A stretch of DNA of 64,000 bases from Curtanaerobium respiraculi (GCF_024609215.1 NZ_JANIPD030000023.1:204962-268961); one strand, 5' to 3'; positions 8,927-18,254 are shown, counted from the first letter of the stretch. Made by a program: numbers and translations. Notes: a model not told the origin generated them from the sequence alone.

Positions 8927-10045
8927 CTATGCGACCGTGACGCCCAATTCGCGCTCGACCAGGTCGAACGCGGCATCGATGGCCTTGTCCATGTCGTAGT
9001 ACTTGTACCCGCCCAAACGACCGGCGAACACGACCTCGCCCTCGGATTTCGCCAGGTCCTCGTAGCGCGCGTACAGGGCGGAATTCGCCTCGTCATTGAT
9101 CGGGTAGTACGGCTCGTCGCCCGGCTTCCAGTCCGCCGGGTACTCGCGCGTCACCACGGTCTTGGGCTGCTCTCCGTACTCGAAATGCTTGTGCTCGATG
9201 ATGCGCGTGTACGGCACCTCGCGCTCGGTGTAGTTCACCACGGCGTTGCCCTGGTGGTTCTCCTCGTCCAAAACCTCGCTCTCGAAGCGCAGGCTGCGGT
9301 ACTCCAGCCGGCCCAGCTTGTAATCGTAGAATTCGTCGATAGGGCCGCAGTAGATGATGCGGTCGGCCGCATCGGGGTTCGCGGCGATGAAGTCGCGGTA
9401 CTCGGTGTTCAAGCGGATCTCGGTGCCACCGAACATCCTCTGGACCATCTGGGTGTAGCCGCCCATGGGGATTCCCTGCCAACGGTCGTTGAAGTAGTTG
9501 TTGTCGAAGCGGAAGCGGCACGGAAGGCGCTTGATGATACTCGCCGGCAGGTCCTTGCAATCGCGGCCCCACTGCTTTTCGGTGTAGCCGCGGATCAGCT
9601 TCTCGAACACGTCGCGGCCGACTAGGGAAAGCGCCTGCTCTTCCAGGTTCTGCGGCTCGACGATGCCGGCCTCGGCAACCTGCTCGGCGATTCGAGCCTG
9701 CGCTTGCGCGGGCGTGCGCACGTCGTGCCACATCTGGGCGAAGGTGTTCATGTTGAAGGGCAGGTTGTACAGCTCGTCCTTGTACACGGCCACGGGGCTG
9801 TTGATGTAGTTGTTGAACTCGGCGAAGCGGTTCACGTAATCCCATACGCGGCGGATGCTGGTGTGGAAGATGTGCGCACCGTACGTGTGCACGTTGATTC
9901 CCTCGACGACCTCGCAGTATACGTTGCCCGCGATATGAGGGCGGCGGTCGATGACCAGGCAGGTCTTCCCCGTCTCGGCGGCCTCGTGCGCGAACACGGC
10001 GCCGGTGATGCCGGCGCCGACGACAAGATAATCGTATTGAGCCAC
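8927..10045 (-). CDS. glf: UDP-galactopyranose mutase
   Basis: A flavoenzyme that interconverts UDP-galactopyranose and UDP-galactofuranose, the donor for galactofuranose polymers. The 372-residue product begins with the FAD-binding Rossmann motif VVGAGITGAVFAHEAAETGK and contains the family stretches HTYGAHIFHTS, GYTEKQWG and the C-terminal GRLGGYKYYDMDKAI. The start is GTG at 10045, with AAAGGA six bases upstream; the longer frame to 10105 lacks a site. It stands apart from the galactofuranosyltransferase GlfT2-like gene (51029-52888) but almost certainly supplies it. Length and motifs are normal. Confidence 0.96.
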   Translation of the reverse strand: MAQYDYLVVGAGITGAVFAHEAAETGKTCLVIDRRPHIAGNVYCEVVEGINVHTYGAHIFHTSIRRVWDYVNRFAEFNNYINSPVAVYKDELYNLPFNMNTFAQMWHDVRTPAQAQARIAEQVAEAGIVEPQNLEEQALSLVGRDVFEKLIRGYTEKQWGRDCKDLPASIIKRLPCRFRFDNNYFNDRWQGIPMGGYTQMVQRMFGGTEIRLNTEYRDFIAANPDAADRIIYCGPIDEFYDYKLGRLEYRSLRFESEVLDEENHQGNAVVNYTEREVPYTRIIEHKHFEYGEQPKTVVTREYPADWKPGDEPYYPINDEANSALYARYEDLAKSEGEVVFAGRLGGYKYYDMDKAIDAAFDLVERELGVTVA

Positions 10046-10181
10046 AACTGGTCCTTTCCATAAGCAACGGGACCCGCGAGCCCCGTTGAAATTCCGCATA
10101 TGCAACTATACACGCACCCATGCCAAACGCCGGCAGCTGCGCAAAAACTACCACCTGAGCAGCCCCCGCGAACCCCCCGCT

Positions 10182-10295
10182 AGGCTGTCTAGAAACTCCT
10201 ATCAATCTGCTCAAGCATGCCTCATATAGTGTCTATATGTTCCTTGAAACATATATGCCGTGCGAGTAGCAGTCTCAAGAGTTTCTAAACAGCCC
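10182..10295. repeat. MITE-like 114-bp element, copy 2
   Basis: Terminal inverted repeats GGCTGTCTAGAAACTC (10183-10198) and GAGTTTCTAAACAGCC (10279-10294) differ at one position. The internal sequence again has TTCCTTGAAACATATATGCCG. It lies between glf and a lipoprotein gene remnant and forms the left border of the A/T-richer glycan island; copy 3 borders the right side. It has the same length as copy 1. Confidence 0.8.
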
Positions 10296-10313
10296 CCCGC
10301 GGGTTTTGCCACG

Positions 10314-10510
10314 CTACTGCTCGGGAGCCGCCTGGGACTTGGCGGCCTCCTGCTCTGCCGCCACCGCCGCATCGAATCCGTCCACGGTGTTGCCACCGCG
10401 ATCCGTATACGTCAGGTAACCGACTCCCTGCTTGAAGCACACGTCCGCATTCGAAAGCCCCATCAGGTTGATATCGCGCAGCATGATGAGCGAATCGCCC
10501 GACGCTAACA
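10314..10510 (-). pseudogene. 3' remnant of a lipoprotein gene paralogous to the one at 26889-27491
   Basis: About 65 codons encoding SGDSLIMLRDINLMGL... then GVGYLTYTDRGGNTVDGFDAAVA, which aligns with the C-terminal end of the lipoprotein at 26889-27491 (EGGSLIFIREIDLANL... GIGYATYVDDSGHEVDNLAFA). The N-terminal half with signal peptide and lipobox is missing; the frame continues upstream to about 10541 only as unrelated sequence. Its stop codon lies 19 bases from the repeat element copy 2. It is probably a leftover of recombination at the island edge and is not expected to make a functional protein. Confidence 0.65.
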
Positions 10511-10573
10511 TCGGTCGGACACCACTAATCTTGGGCCGCAACCGTCATCCACCAGTGCGTCTGGATTATGCGC

Positions 10574-11116
10574 CTATCGCCTGCTTGGGGAGAAATCCTC
10601 CTCCAACATGCTGAACCAAATTAGGTCGACGAATCCAGCACCGCCCTTATTCGCCATCCCATCTCGAGAAACGCCTTCCCGGAGGAATCCGACCTTGTCG
10701 TAGAACGCGATAGCCCGAGTATTGTCCGCCCTTACGTCAAGGAACACCCGATGAAGATGCAACTCTTCGAAGGCATAGCGGAGAACATCGATCGTCGCAC
10801 CGTACGCAGCACCTGTCCCATGGGCGCACCTTCGGGTGCTGATCGCATATTCTGCACTTCGATTGACCATGTCGATGTGCTTCAGACTGACCGTTCCGAG
10901 ATAAGCATCGTTCTGGTCCGTGATGGCAAAATGGCGCGATTCGGTCGTTTCAGCGCTCTCCTCGATGAACCGTTCGGCTTCCGCGATTCCAAATGAAGAA
11001 AAATCGACTTGAAACCAATTGGCAACGTCGCCATCCCCCATCCATTCGAGCATACCATCGGCATCTCGCTTCTCAAGCGGGCGGATGGAACCGTATGTTA
11101 TTGCCTTATCGGACAC
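10574..11116 (-). CDS. GNAT-family N-acetyltransferase (RimJ/RimL type)
   Basis: A 180-residue acetyl-CoA-dependent transferase of the RimJ/RimL-like group. The order is recognisable: an N-terminal IRPLEKRDADGMLEWM, a central beta-strand LGTVSLKHIDMVNRSAEYAI, then YAFEELHLHRVFLDVRADNTRAIAFYDKVGF, the typical ending with the acceptor-facing FYDKVGF. In motif A the usual glycine-rich R/Q-x-x-G-x-G/A appears as CAHGTGAAYGA. It is the first gene inside the island. Because an FdtC-type acetyltransferase is not seen beside fdtA/fdtB, this enzyme might acetylate the amino sugar. That is a guess from context; antibiotic or protein N-acetylation is equally possible. Confidence 0.8.
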   Translation of the reverse strand: MSDKAITYGSIRPLEKRDADGMLEWMGDGDVANWFQVDFSSFGIAEAERFIEESAETTESRHFAITDQNDAYLGTVSLKHIDMVNRSAEYAISTRRCAHGTGAAYGATIDVLRYAFEELHLHRVFLDVRADNTRAIAFYDKVGFLREGVSRDGMANKGGAGFVDLIWFSMLEEDFSPSRR

Positions 11117-11153
11117 TATGAACCCCTAACAGATGCCAATGAAAAGAACGATG

Positions 11154-12440
11154 TCACTGCCGTGCAGCATCACTAATGATATCTTCCAGTATCAATTGCG
11201 GCGCAGAGCTCAGCGTGTCGCCCCAAATTTCTTCAATAATCTCGCGCCGCATATCCCGCAGCGGGTCTTCCCCCGCCGACAGCATCGTTACATAATCCGA
11301 CACCTCATCGAAGGTGTGGGCAATATACATGCCATCGAGCATGCGGTTGAGGGTTTCCACGTAATCTGGAGCGCCTATGCCAGTCGGAGGGCAAAAGACC
11401 ACTGGTTTCCCTGTGACAAAATACTCAAACAGCACACCGGAGATATCGGTAACAAGAGCATTCGAGCTCCAGAACGAAGCCGCATATTCACCGCTCTCGT
11501 CGAGAACGACATTGCTCAACGCCCTGCACGCCCGCCGATACTCCTTGACTTGCTCTGCTGTCATTTCCCCCGTTTTCACAAAATGCGGGAAGGTCAAGGG
11601 ATGCGGTCTGAACAGAAAGCAAACATCCTCTCTACGCTGCGCCAGATCGAGAAACAGCTTTTCATAGACGAGGAAGTTGCTACCCCCTACGACTGGATCC
11701 GTCGACCAACGTGGGGTCCATATAACCTTGAACTGTCCGGTATGATTGCCCCACGCGCCGGAATCCGCAGAATCCTTCCGCTCCACCATATTGGTAACCC
11801 CTGGATAGCCTAGGAAAATCGACCTCTGAGCGGTGTTTCGCTGAATGTCGCTCTGGTAAAACTCAAGGTCCTCGGAAGTCGATGCATAATAGCAATAGCA
11901 GTATGCATAAAAATCCTTGTTCATCACGGGAGCAACCTGCGTCTTGTTTGTATGCATGCCATACAGAATGTTGCACACTTTTGAGTAGGAACTCACGACG
12001 CTGCTTCTATAACACCTGGGAAGATACACATTATACGGTCGTGAGTAGAACGTATATGCGCAGTTGAGTTCACGCAGGTCCAACCAACTTCCATCTGACT
12101 GCTTCGCGTTCACGCACTCATATCCCTTGCCTTGGAAGAACCGAAGGACATCGTTCTCGTCCGGCGCGCACCCAAGGTCATTGGGAACGCATACGATGAC
12201 AGGCCGCGTCCTCTCATCGGCAAGAAGCAACGCATACAGCGACTCGAACTTGTTCCAAGCTTGCACATATTGCATGAGAAAGCAAACCTTGACCGGCAGG
12301 ACACCTGGTTGTACCCGTTCTTTTTCCAATCGGAACTGTCGACGCGCATGGAAATACGCGTAGCGATTCGCGGCCCTTCTGTAAAGACGGGCTAAGTCCG
12401 GAACAGCCGCCGCAAGCGCATCTTTAATATCACTTTGCAT
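11154..12440 (-). CDS. CDP-glycerol glycerophosphotransferase-family protein
   Basis: A 428-residue protein resembling the catalytic half of TagB/TagF-type polyol-phosphate transferases, which move glycerol- or ribitol-phosphate from CDP-polyols onto a lipid-linked or sugar acceptor. Recognisable pieces are VIWTPRWSTDP, CFLFRPHPLTFPHF (the R-x-H-P histidine region) and ALVTDISGVLFEYFVTGKPVVF (equivalent to the TDYSS...FDY loop). The start at 12440 follows GGAGG four bases away. The gene end of the upstream flippase (12475) is about 35 bases away, so they are probably co-transcribed. A CDP-polyol donor could come from the cytidylyltransferase at 18282-19628. The exact donor is unknown. Confidence 0.72.
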   Translation of the reverse strand: MQSDIKDALAAAVPDLARLYRRAANRYAYFHARRQFRLEKERVQPGVLPVKVCFLMQYVQAWNKFESLYALLLADERTRPVIVCVPNDLGCAPDENDVLRFFQGKGYECVNAKQSDGSWLDLRELNCAYTFYSRPYNVYLPRCYRSSVVSSYSKVCNILYGMHTNKTQVAPVMNKDFYAYCYCYYASTSEDLEFYQSDIQRNTAQRSIFLGYPGVTNMVERKDSADSGAWGNHTGQFKVIWTPRWSTDPVVGGSNFLVYEKLFLDLAQRREDVCFLFRPHPLTFPHFVKTGEMTAEQVKEYRRACRALSNVVLDESGEYAASFWSSNALVTDISGVLFEYFVTGKPVVFCPPTGIGAPDYVETLNRMLDGMYIAHTFDEVSDYVTMLSAGEDPLRDMRREIIEEIWGDTLSSAPQLILEDIISDAARQ

Positions 12441-12474
12441 TATTCCTCCAACAAGCAGTTCGAAGCATTCAACA

Positions 12475-13911
12475 TTAGCGGATCTTTTCAACCAATGTCA
12501 TAATCTGTTTTCTGCGGATCAGGCCGACAACGGCAAGCGCCGCAAGGGCGATCGCGCGCAGAAGCACATACGGGTACAGCGCCATTCCAACGAATCCCAA
12601 TACAACGAACACGCCCAAAATCGCAAGAAGTTGATGCAAATCATAGGCATCCTGTGCCTTCCCCTGGATAGACAGGGTCTGCTTCAGCGCCAGATAATTG
12701 CTTCCCGCAAACACAATATAACTGGCAAAAGTCGTATAACCAGCTGCAACAAACCCGAATATCGGAATGAGCCACGCATTCAAGAGGATATTCAAAACCG
12801 CAGCGCCAATGGATGCGAAAACCAAATGGCGTTTCTGCTCGTAATAAAACTCGACATTGATGAAGAGCTGCGCGTAGAACAACAGCAGCAAGCTCATCGC
12901 AATCGGCGGAATCACGTAGGCGGCCTTGGCGTACCGGGAACCGCCCAGAATGAAGACCAATTCGGGTGCGAGCCAATCGACCATCAGGACCAAAGCCGCC
13001 AGCAACCCCGCAATGGCGGTAGCGACCGGCTTGTTCTCGGATTGGGCTCCCACTTTGATTTTCCCATACAACCAGGGAATGTATGAGTTATTGATCGCAT
13101 TCAGCAAAAACGTGAGCACCATCGCTATGTTGTAGGCAACACCGTACAGAGCTGCCGCGTCCGGTCCGACAATCGCGTTGATCATGAGCCGGTCGGACTG
13201 GTTGAAAACCACCTGAGACAGGTAGTAGGCTAGCAACGGAATGTTGAACGCAAGCGCATACTTCCAAAAACGCTTCTCGAACACGCGCCTGCCCTGGACG
13301 AGGTTGAACACGAACACGGCACCGCCGAGCACGATATTCGTTATTGCAATCCCCAGGATGTACGCATAGCCCTTCTCGTTTGTATTCAATACCAGCAGCA
13401 GGGCCACGAGCGGGGCGATTGCGGCATTCGCCAGATTGAGCGCAACCACTCCCTTGTACTTGTATTCGAACTGTTTTTTACCGCACCATAAGGCGATGCC
13501 ATACTGCCCTACGATTTCGAGCACCATCACGATAATCAGGGGCGTGGGCAAATCGAAAAGCATATTCCACAGGTCGGCGAAGGAAAGGTAGACCGCAACG
13601 AATATGGCGGCGAGGGCGAGGCAGATTCCCTCCACCGACGCAATATAGGCATCACGCTCGCTTTCGAATTTGGCCATGGCGGGCGCGAACGACCCATACG
13701 CCAGATTTAGCGTGATGAAAATGCAGACAATGCTCTCCCACGACAGGTAAATGGTGAACTGCCCGTACTGCTCAGTTGTGAGCAGGCGCGTGAACAGAGG
13801 GAGCGTGAGAAACGCAATACCCTTCTGCAAGATGCTAGAAACTGCGTACGCTGACGCAGCCTTAGCGGGCAAAGGAACATTTTGTGTTTTCCGTTTAAGA
13901 GCATTCAGCAT
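12475..13911 (-). CDS. Polysaccharide flippase (Wzx-like, PST/MOP superfamily)
   Basis: A polytopic membrane protein of 478 residues with about 12-14 hydrophobic helices. The N-terminal SSILQKGIAFLTLPLFTRLLTTEQYGQFTIYLSW is the classic opening of Wzx/RfbX flippases (helix 1, then 'P.FTR.L...YG'). It would move undecaprenyl-diphosphate-linked repeat units across the membrane. It sits at the downstream end of the fdtA-fdtB genes and just before the CDP-glycerol-type transferase, so the repeat unit probably contains a dTDP-derived amino sugar. No clear Wzy polymerase was recognised near it. The ribosome site upstream of 13911 is weak. Confidence 0.88.
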   Translation of the reverse strand: MLNALKRKTQNVPLPAKAASAYAVSSILQKGIAFLTLPLFTRLLTTEQYGQFTIYLSWESIVCIFITLNLAYGSFAPAMAKFESERDAYIASVEGICLALAAIFVAVYLSFADLWNMLFDLPTPLIIVMVLEIVGQYGIALWCGKKQFEYKYKGVVALNLANAAIAPLVALLLVLNTNEKGYAYILGIAITNIVLGGAVFVFNLVQGRRVFEKRFWKYALAFNIPLLAYYLSQVVFNQSDRLMINAIVGPDAAALYGVAYNIAMVLTFLLNAINNSYIPWLYGKIKVGAQSENKPVATAIAGLLAALVLMVDWLAPELVFILGGSRYAKAAYVIPPIAMSLLLLFYAQLFINVEFYYEQKRHLVFASIGAAVLNILLNAWLIPIFGFVAAGYTTFASYIVFAGSNYLALKQTLSIQGKAQDAYDLHQLLAILGVFVVLGFVGMALYPYVLLRAIALAALAVVGLIRRKQIMTLVEKIR

Positions 13912-13971
13912 TGTCGTAAAACCAGAAACAGAAGAGGGGTAGAAATTCGAATAAGTCCGTGCCGCAAAAGT

Positions 13972-15072
13972 CTAGCACCCGAAGGAATTAAGCGCGTCAA
14001 CCACGTAGGTGATTTCTTCGTTGGTCATTCCATAATACATGGGAATGCTGAGTTCAGTGCGGCTGATCTCCTCTGCTATAGGAAGCGAGCCCTCTCCCAG
14101 GCCCAGGTTCTTGTAGGCGCCTTGCAAGTGCATGGGGATGGGGTAGTGCATATTGGTCGCAATTCCGTTGTCGGCTAAGTACGCGGCAAGCGCATCACGG
14201 TCGTTGCAGCGAATCGCAAAAATATGCCAGACAGGCACGACATCGGGAATCACGAACGGAAGAACAAGCGCCTCGTTCGTGATCTCGTCCAAATACCGCT
14301 GGGCAATCCGGCGACGCTCCTCATTGACATGATCGAGCAGCGGAAGCTTGGCTGCCAGGAATGCTGCCTGCAATTCATCCAGACGGGAATTGTTCCCCTG
14401 ATAGATATGGTGGTATTTATAGTCGGAGCCGTAATTCGCCAGCGCGCGAATCTTATCGGCAACTGCCCGGTCGTTTGCAACGACTGCGCCGGCGTCGCCC
14501 AAGGCGCCCAAATTCTTACCCGGGTAGAAGCTAAACCCCGCAGCAGCGCCAAAGGAACCGACAGTCTTACCCTTGTACTGCGCCCCATGAGCCTGAGCGC
14601 AATCTTCAACGACTTTCAGACCGTGCTGCTTCGCCACTGCGAGAATAGGATCCATATCGGCAGGCTGACCATAGAGGTGGACGGGCACGATCGCCCGCGT
14701 CTTGCTCGTGATCTTTTCCTCGATCCGTGCGGGATCGATGTTGAACGTGCGGATGTCCGGCTCCACGAACACCGGCGTTGCACCAACGTAGGAAACCGCG
14801 AGCGCTGTGGCAATGAATGTATTCGAGGGAACGAGAACCTCGTCCCTCTCCCCAATGCCAAGCGCCTTGAGCGAGAGCAACAACGAATCCAGCCCGTTTC
14901 CGCATCCTACGCAATGCGAAACGCCGCAGTAATCGGCAAAAGCTTTTTCAAAGGCCTCGTCTTCAACACCCTCGATGTACCAGCTACGCTCGAACACGCG
15001 TTTAAATGCACCTCTGAGCTGGGAATCCAATTCCTTCTCCAGGGGTTTGAAGCTGACGAAGGGAATATTCAC
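13972..15072 (-). CDS. fdtB: DegT/DnrJ/EryC1-family sugar aminotransferase (FdtB/QdtB-like)
   Basis: A PLP-dependent transaminase (366 residues) acting on a keto-sugar nucleotide. The PLP lysine is K186 in [15 protein letters not shown]. The conserved aspartate that holds the pyridine nitrogen is in [11 protein letters not shown], and YGQPADMD and [10 protein letters not shown] are family landmarks. It sits three bases after the fdtA-like ketoisomerase gene; that pairing points to 3-amino-3,6-dideoxyhexose synthesis (Fuc3N or Qui3N) on dTDP, using the RmlA/RmlB intermediates encoded elsewhere in the window. Whether the product has fuco or quino configuration cannot be read from the sequence. 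The symbol is tentative. Confidence 0.85.
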   Translation of the reverse strand: MNIPFVSFKPLEKELDSQLRGAFKRVFERSWYIEGVEDEAFEKAFADYCGVSHCVGCGNGLDSLLLSLKALGIGERDEVLVPSNTFIATALAVSYVGATPVFVEPDIRTFNIDPARIEEKITSKTRAIVPVHLYGQPADMDPILAVAKQHGLKVVEDCAQAHGAQYKGKTVGSFGAAAGFSFYPGKNLGALGDAGAVVANDRAVADKIRALANYGSDYKYHHIYQGNNSRLDELQAAFLAAKLPLLDHVNEERRRIAQRYLDEITNEALVLPFVIPDVVPVWHIFAIRCNDRDALAAYLADNGIATNMHYPIPMHLQGAYKNLGLGEGSLPIAEEISRTELSIPMYYGMTNEEITYVVDALNSFGC

Positions 15073-15075
15073 AAT

Positions 15076-15480
15076 CTACTCCTGATCTACGGCGTAACGC
15101 AGGAATTCGTCGTAGTCCCTGATGTAATCCGCCTCATCGTATAATTCGGAAGCAAGCACCAGAAGCACTGCGTCGGGGGAAAAATCGTACATCTCGCGCC
15201 ACATACTATTCGATACGTACACGCCTTCGTAGGGCTTCTCGAGGGGCACTTCCTTTTTCTCGTGCCCATTATCGAGCAAGATTTTGCAGCTGCCGTGAAT
15301 GCACACAAGAATCTGTTCAAGCGATTTGTGCGCGTGCTTTCCGCGCACAACTCCCTCGCCCGTATCATACATGTAGTAGACACGCTTAATGCTGAACGGG
15401 ATGTCCTTGAACTCTTCCAGGGCAACAAGCTGGCCGCGGTCGTCGCCATGCGGCTGAAAGACGTATTTCATTACTTGCAT
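15076..15480 (-). CDS. fdtA: FdtA/QdtA-family dTDP-4-keto-6-deoxyhexose 3,4-ketoisomerase
   Basis: A small cupin (134 residues) that moves the keto group of dTDP-4-keto-6-deoxyglucose from C4 to C3, making the substrate for the adjacent aminotransferase. Family signature RGKHAHK (catalytic histidines 49 and 51) followed by EQILVCIHGSCKILLDNG; the N-terminal HGDDRGQLVALEEFKDIPF is also typical. A GAGGTGAG ribosome site precedes the ATG at 15480. It would depend on RmlA (32871-33773) and RmlB (46722-47741). The gene is the first of the fdtA-fdtB-wzx-transferase series, probably with its promoter in the 130-base gap to the right. Confidence 0.88.
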   Translation of the reverse strand: MQVMKYVFQPHGDDRGQLVALEEFKDIPFSIKRVYYMYDTGEGVVRGKHAHKSLEQILVCIHGSCKILLDNGHEKKEVPLEKPYEGVYVSNSMWREMYDFSPDAVLLVLASELYDEADYIRDYDEFLRYAVDQE

Positions 15481-15608
15481 AAAATCTCACCTCATATGGA
15501 CCGATGAGCCATTGTAGCGTGTTTTCGCAGCCGATTAATACGGGCTCCTAATCCACGGGGATTAAACGCAGTCGCTAGGCAGCACCACTCGAAACAGACG
15601 CGGTTCCG

Positions 15609-16595
15609 CTATTCGCCAAGAAGCCTGAGCTTTCGTCGCAGCATCAGCAACGCATCATAGGCAGCAAAGGGGAAATGGCTCAGAATGAGTCCCGTTTTCT
15701 GGGCAGCACTCATCGAGCTCCACCCGGTCTTTTTCAGAAAATAACGGCAACCGGCGCGCTGCAACGCGTTGTTCACCACCTGAAACATGCCATAGCGGGT
15801 GTCATTCGGGAAAATGTAGTCCTCGTAAATCGTCATCATATCCTTGAAGAACTGCTCATTGTAATTCCCGGTGCTCGTCGATCCACTCAACTTATAGTCG
15901 ATCATTACTTCGTCGATAAGCCCGATGCGCACCCCATTGTGGGAAAGATTCAGCACAAAGGGATAGTCCTCCATCAGGCAGATCGATTCCGGAAAGTAAC
16001 CGAACTCGTCGAATATCGATCTCTTCACAAACATCGCGGGCGCTGGTAGGCAGTTGTTCTTGAACAGACGTTGCTCCATCTGCACAGGAGTCAACGAACT
16101 CAAGGCCTCAAAATCACGGCCGCATACCCGGTGATTGTAGAGACGCTTGCCCTCCACCGTTACCGCGCACATCTTTCCGAAGCAGACGGAAAGGCCCGTC
16201 TCGACAAGATAAGAGACGTAATCCATGATTACACGTTCATGCGTGAAACGATCGTCCGCGCCAATCAACTTTACATACTCACCATGCGAAGCTCGAATTG
16301 CTCCGTTGATGTTCTTTACCGTGCCCTTATTTTCCCGGGGATGAAGGATGATGGCATTCTGAATGTTTTGCCCTTTCTTTTCGTCGATATAACGACGCAG
16401 GGGCGCAACTTCGCCGTCGAAACCGGGAGTGCCATCATCGGCGATAATGATTTCGAGTGCGGGATAGATTTGGGAAAGGACGCTCTCAAGCGTCGTGTAA
16501 ACCCCATCGGTATTCTTATACGAGAGAATAATGACGGTAACTAAATTCAGCGGCTCATCGCCACCTGCAATAGCGCGCATTCCGGTATTATGCAT
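15609..16595 (-). CDS. Family 2 glycosyltransferase
   Basis: A GT-A fold sugar transferase of 328 residues. The N-terminal nucleotide-sugar domain starts VTVIILSYKNTDGVYTTLESVLSQIYP, with the metal-binding acidic pair in IIIADDGTP and the second acidic motif in KLIGADDRFTHERV. The catalytic-base region is LMEDYPFVLNLS (ED motif). No signal peptide or membrane helices are obvious apart from a basic C terminus (LLMLRRKLRLLGE) that could contact the membrane. It would add one sugar to the lipid-linked repeat unit in the cytoplasm. Donor and acceptor are unknown. The gene lies upstream of fdtA on the same strand. Confidence 0.88.
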   Translation of the reverse strand: MHNTGMRAIAGGDEPLNLVTVIILSYKNTDGVYTTLESVLSQIYPALEIIIADDGTPGFDGEVAPLRRYIDEKKGQNIQNAIILHPRENKGTVKNINGAIRASHGEYVKLIGADDRFTHERVIMDYVSYLVETGLSVCFGKMCAVTVEGKRLYNHRVCGRDFEALSSLTPVQMEQRLFKNNCLPAPAMFVKRSIFDEFGYFPESICLMEDYPFVLNLSHNGVRIGLIDEVMIDYKLSGSTSTGNYNEQFFKDMMTIYEDYIFPNDTRYGMFQVVNNALQRAGCRYFLKKTGWSSMSAAQKTGLILSHFPFAAYDALLMLRRKLRLLGE

Positions 16596-16697
16596 ATTCG
16601 CAAATCCTATTTGTTGAAATCATCAGCAAAATTGTACACACCGCAAGGCAAGGAACAACCCGTAAGCAATCCCCATCCAGGAAATTCACTTTAGAAA

Positions 16698-17158
16698 CTG
16701 CAGAGCATCGAGCTCGACGTTCTCTCCGTGATTGATCGGCTTTGCCGGGACAACAGCATCGATTACTTTATCGACAGCAACACTTGCTTGGGAGCCATAC
16801 GTTACGGCGGATTCACCCCTTGGGGCGACGAAATCGATTTCGGGCGCGATAGCCCCCGAAATACTGCCCGCCGATTACTCGTTGCGTACTTCGCTCAATA
16901 CGTCAGGATTTTCCACCCTATGGCCGAAAGTGTCCAAAGACGGCACAGGATTAATCGATGACAACGCCGATGAGACGGGATGCGAGCAGGGCATCTCCGT
17001 GGACGTCTTCGCGTATTGCCAGCTCGACGAGAATCCAGATAAAGAGAAGAAGCGATGCGGCAAGGCGCGCACCTCACAGCTGAAATCGTATCTGAAACAT
17101 TTTCCCGCCCGAGAGCGGCCCTTACAAGCACGCTCCGCTCGTGCTCGACTTTGGTTGA
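16698..17158 (+). pseudogene. Decayed licD gene (phosphocholine transferase remnant)
   Basis: The sequence aligns with the intact licD at 25876-26733 in three frames. Frame 1 gives LQSIELDVLSVIDRLCRDNS then IDYFIDSNTCLGAIRYGGF. After a short deletion near 16850, frame 2 gives DYSLRTSLNTSGFSTLW...GISVDVFAYCQLDENP...KSYLKHF. After a large internal deletion near 17110, another frame ends PYKHAPLVLDFG and a stop, matching the C-terminal THAPVILDFG of licD. The 5' end is also missing (a stop precedes CTGCAG). It is non-functional, and is on the opposite strand from the surrounding operon. Confidence 0.85.
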
Positions 17159-17180
17159 ATGCGATCGAGGAACCGCAAGC

Positions 17181-18254
17181 TTAGAGCAGTCCGCGTTTGT
17201 TCATGTCGGCAAAAGCCGCTTCCAATGCGGCGGTGTCCTGAGCGGAAATCGTGCCGATGTGGCCCACACGGAAGACTTCGTCGGCAAGGGAGCCCCCGTT
17301 GGGGCACAACCAGATTCCGTATTCATCCTTCATGGTGTCGTTGATTGAGCGGGCGCCCACGTTCAGAGGATGCAGCGCTGTGACTGTGTTCGACGGACTT
17401 TCCGACACCAGCTCAAAGGGATAGTCGGCTATGAACGTGCGGAAACGCCGGGCTCGGCCGCGAATGACCGCCTGCTCGGCTTCGACACCGCCCGCCGCTT
17501 CGATTGACTTGAGACGTGCGTTGATTTCCAGCAGCGTGGTAACTGCCGGCGTGAAAGGAGTCTGACCGCGCGCGCCGTTGCTCAACGCCTGTTTCAAACT
17601 CAAGTACAGGCACTTCTCGGGATTCTTCTCCACCCATTCAATCGCCTGCGGGGCAAGCGCCACCACGGCAATGCCAGGATGCACGGCTAGGGCCTTCTGC
17701 GATCCCGTGATCACCACTGCCGCGCTCAGGGCCGTCATATCGAGTTCGTCGGAAATGAAGGCGCTGATGGCATCGACCACCAGCAGCATGCCGTTCGCCT
17801 GACAGAACTCGGCGATCAGCGGCATGTCGTACAGCGTGCCAGAAGACGTTTCGTCCATATTCACCAACAGCGCGGTAAAACCCTGGCCGGTGCATTCCCC
17901 CAATTGTTCCGCACGTATCTGATGGCCGAATGGCACCTTGATCTCTAGATACTCCAAACCGTGCAGTGCGCACAGGTCCACGAATCGCTGGCCGAAACTA
18001 CCGCCGTTCACCACCAGCACCTTGTCGTCGGCGCTGAGTACGTTCATGACAACGGACTCCATGGCCCCCGTTCCCGACGTGGTCAGGAACACGCAACGGC
18101 TCCCCTTCGGCGCATGCAGGAATCGCAGCATAAGCCGCTCGTTCTCGAGCATGGTCTGGGAGAACTCGGGCGTGCGAAAGTACGGCGCGGACTGGCTGCC
18201 TACCTTCAGCACCTGGGATTCGGACATTACAGGACCTACCGTGAAATTCAGCAT
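17181..18254 (-). CDS. Class V aminotransferase (PhnW / alanine-glyoxylate aminotransferase-like)
   Basis: A PLP enzyme of about 357 residues. It opens LNFTVGPVMSESQVL, typical for the 2-aminoethylphosphonate/serine-glyoxylate group. It has the phosphate-binding TTSGTGAMESVV, the aspartate in LLVVDAISAFISD, and the PLP lysine in ITGSQKALAVHPG. It is the last gene of a tight operon starting at 23083. The start is taken at 18254, with AAAGG upstream; an ATG at 18275 is an alternative that lies almost directly behind the previous stop. Its likely job is interconversion of an amino alcohol, amino phosphonate or amino acid with its aldehyde or keto form, linked to the CTP-dependent enzymes upstream. 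No PEP mutase or phosphonopyruvate decarboxylase is in the window, so phosphonate synthesis is unproven. Confidence 0.82.
   Translation of the reverse strand: MLNFTVGPVMSESQVLKVGSQSAPYFRTPEFSQTMLENERLMLRFLHAPKGSRCVFLTTSGTGAMESVVMNVLSADDKVLVVNGGSFGQRFVDLCALHGLEYLEIKVPFGHQIRAEQLGECTGQGFTALLVNMDETSSGTLYDMPLIAEFCQANGMLLVVDAISAFISDELDMTALSAAVVITGSQKALAVHPGIAVVALAPQAIEWVEKNPEKCLYLSLKQALSNGARGQTPFTPAVTTLLEINARLKSIEAAGGVEAEQAVIRGRARRFRTFIADYPFELVSESPSNTVTALHPLNVGARSINDTMKDEYGIWLCPNGGSLADEVFRVGHIGTISAQDTAALEAAFADMNKRGLL

Noticed and set aside
7028-9625. Very long plus-strand open frame (about 865 codons)
   Set aside because: It lies antisense to the SEC-C protein and glf genes, is rich in Arg/His/Val/Leu from mirrored GC-rich codons, has no motif or ribosome site, and both opposing genes have good starts.
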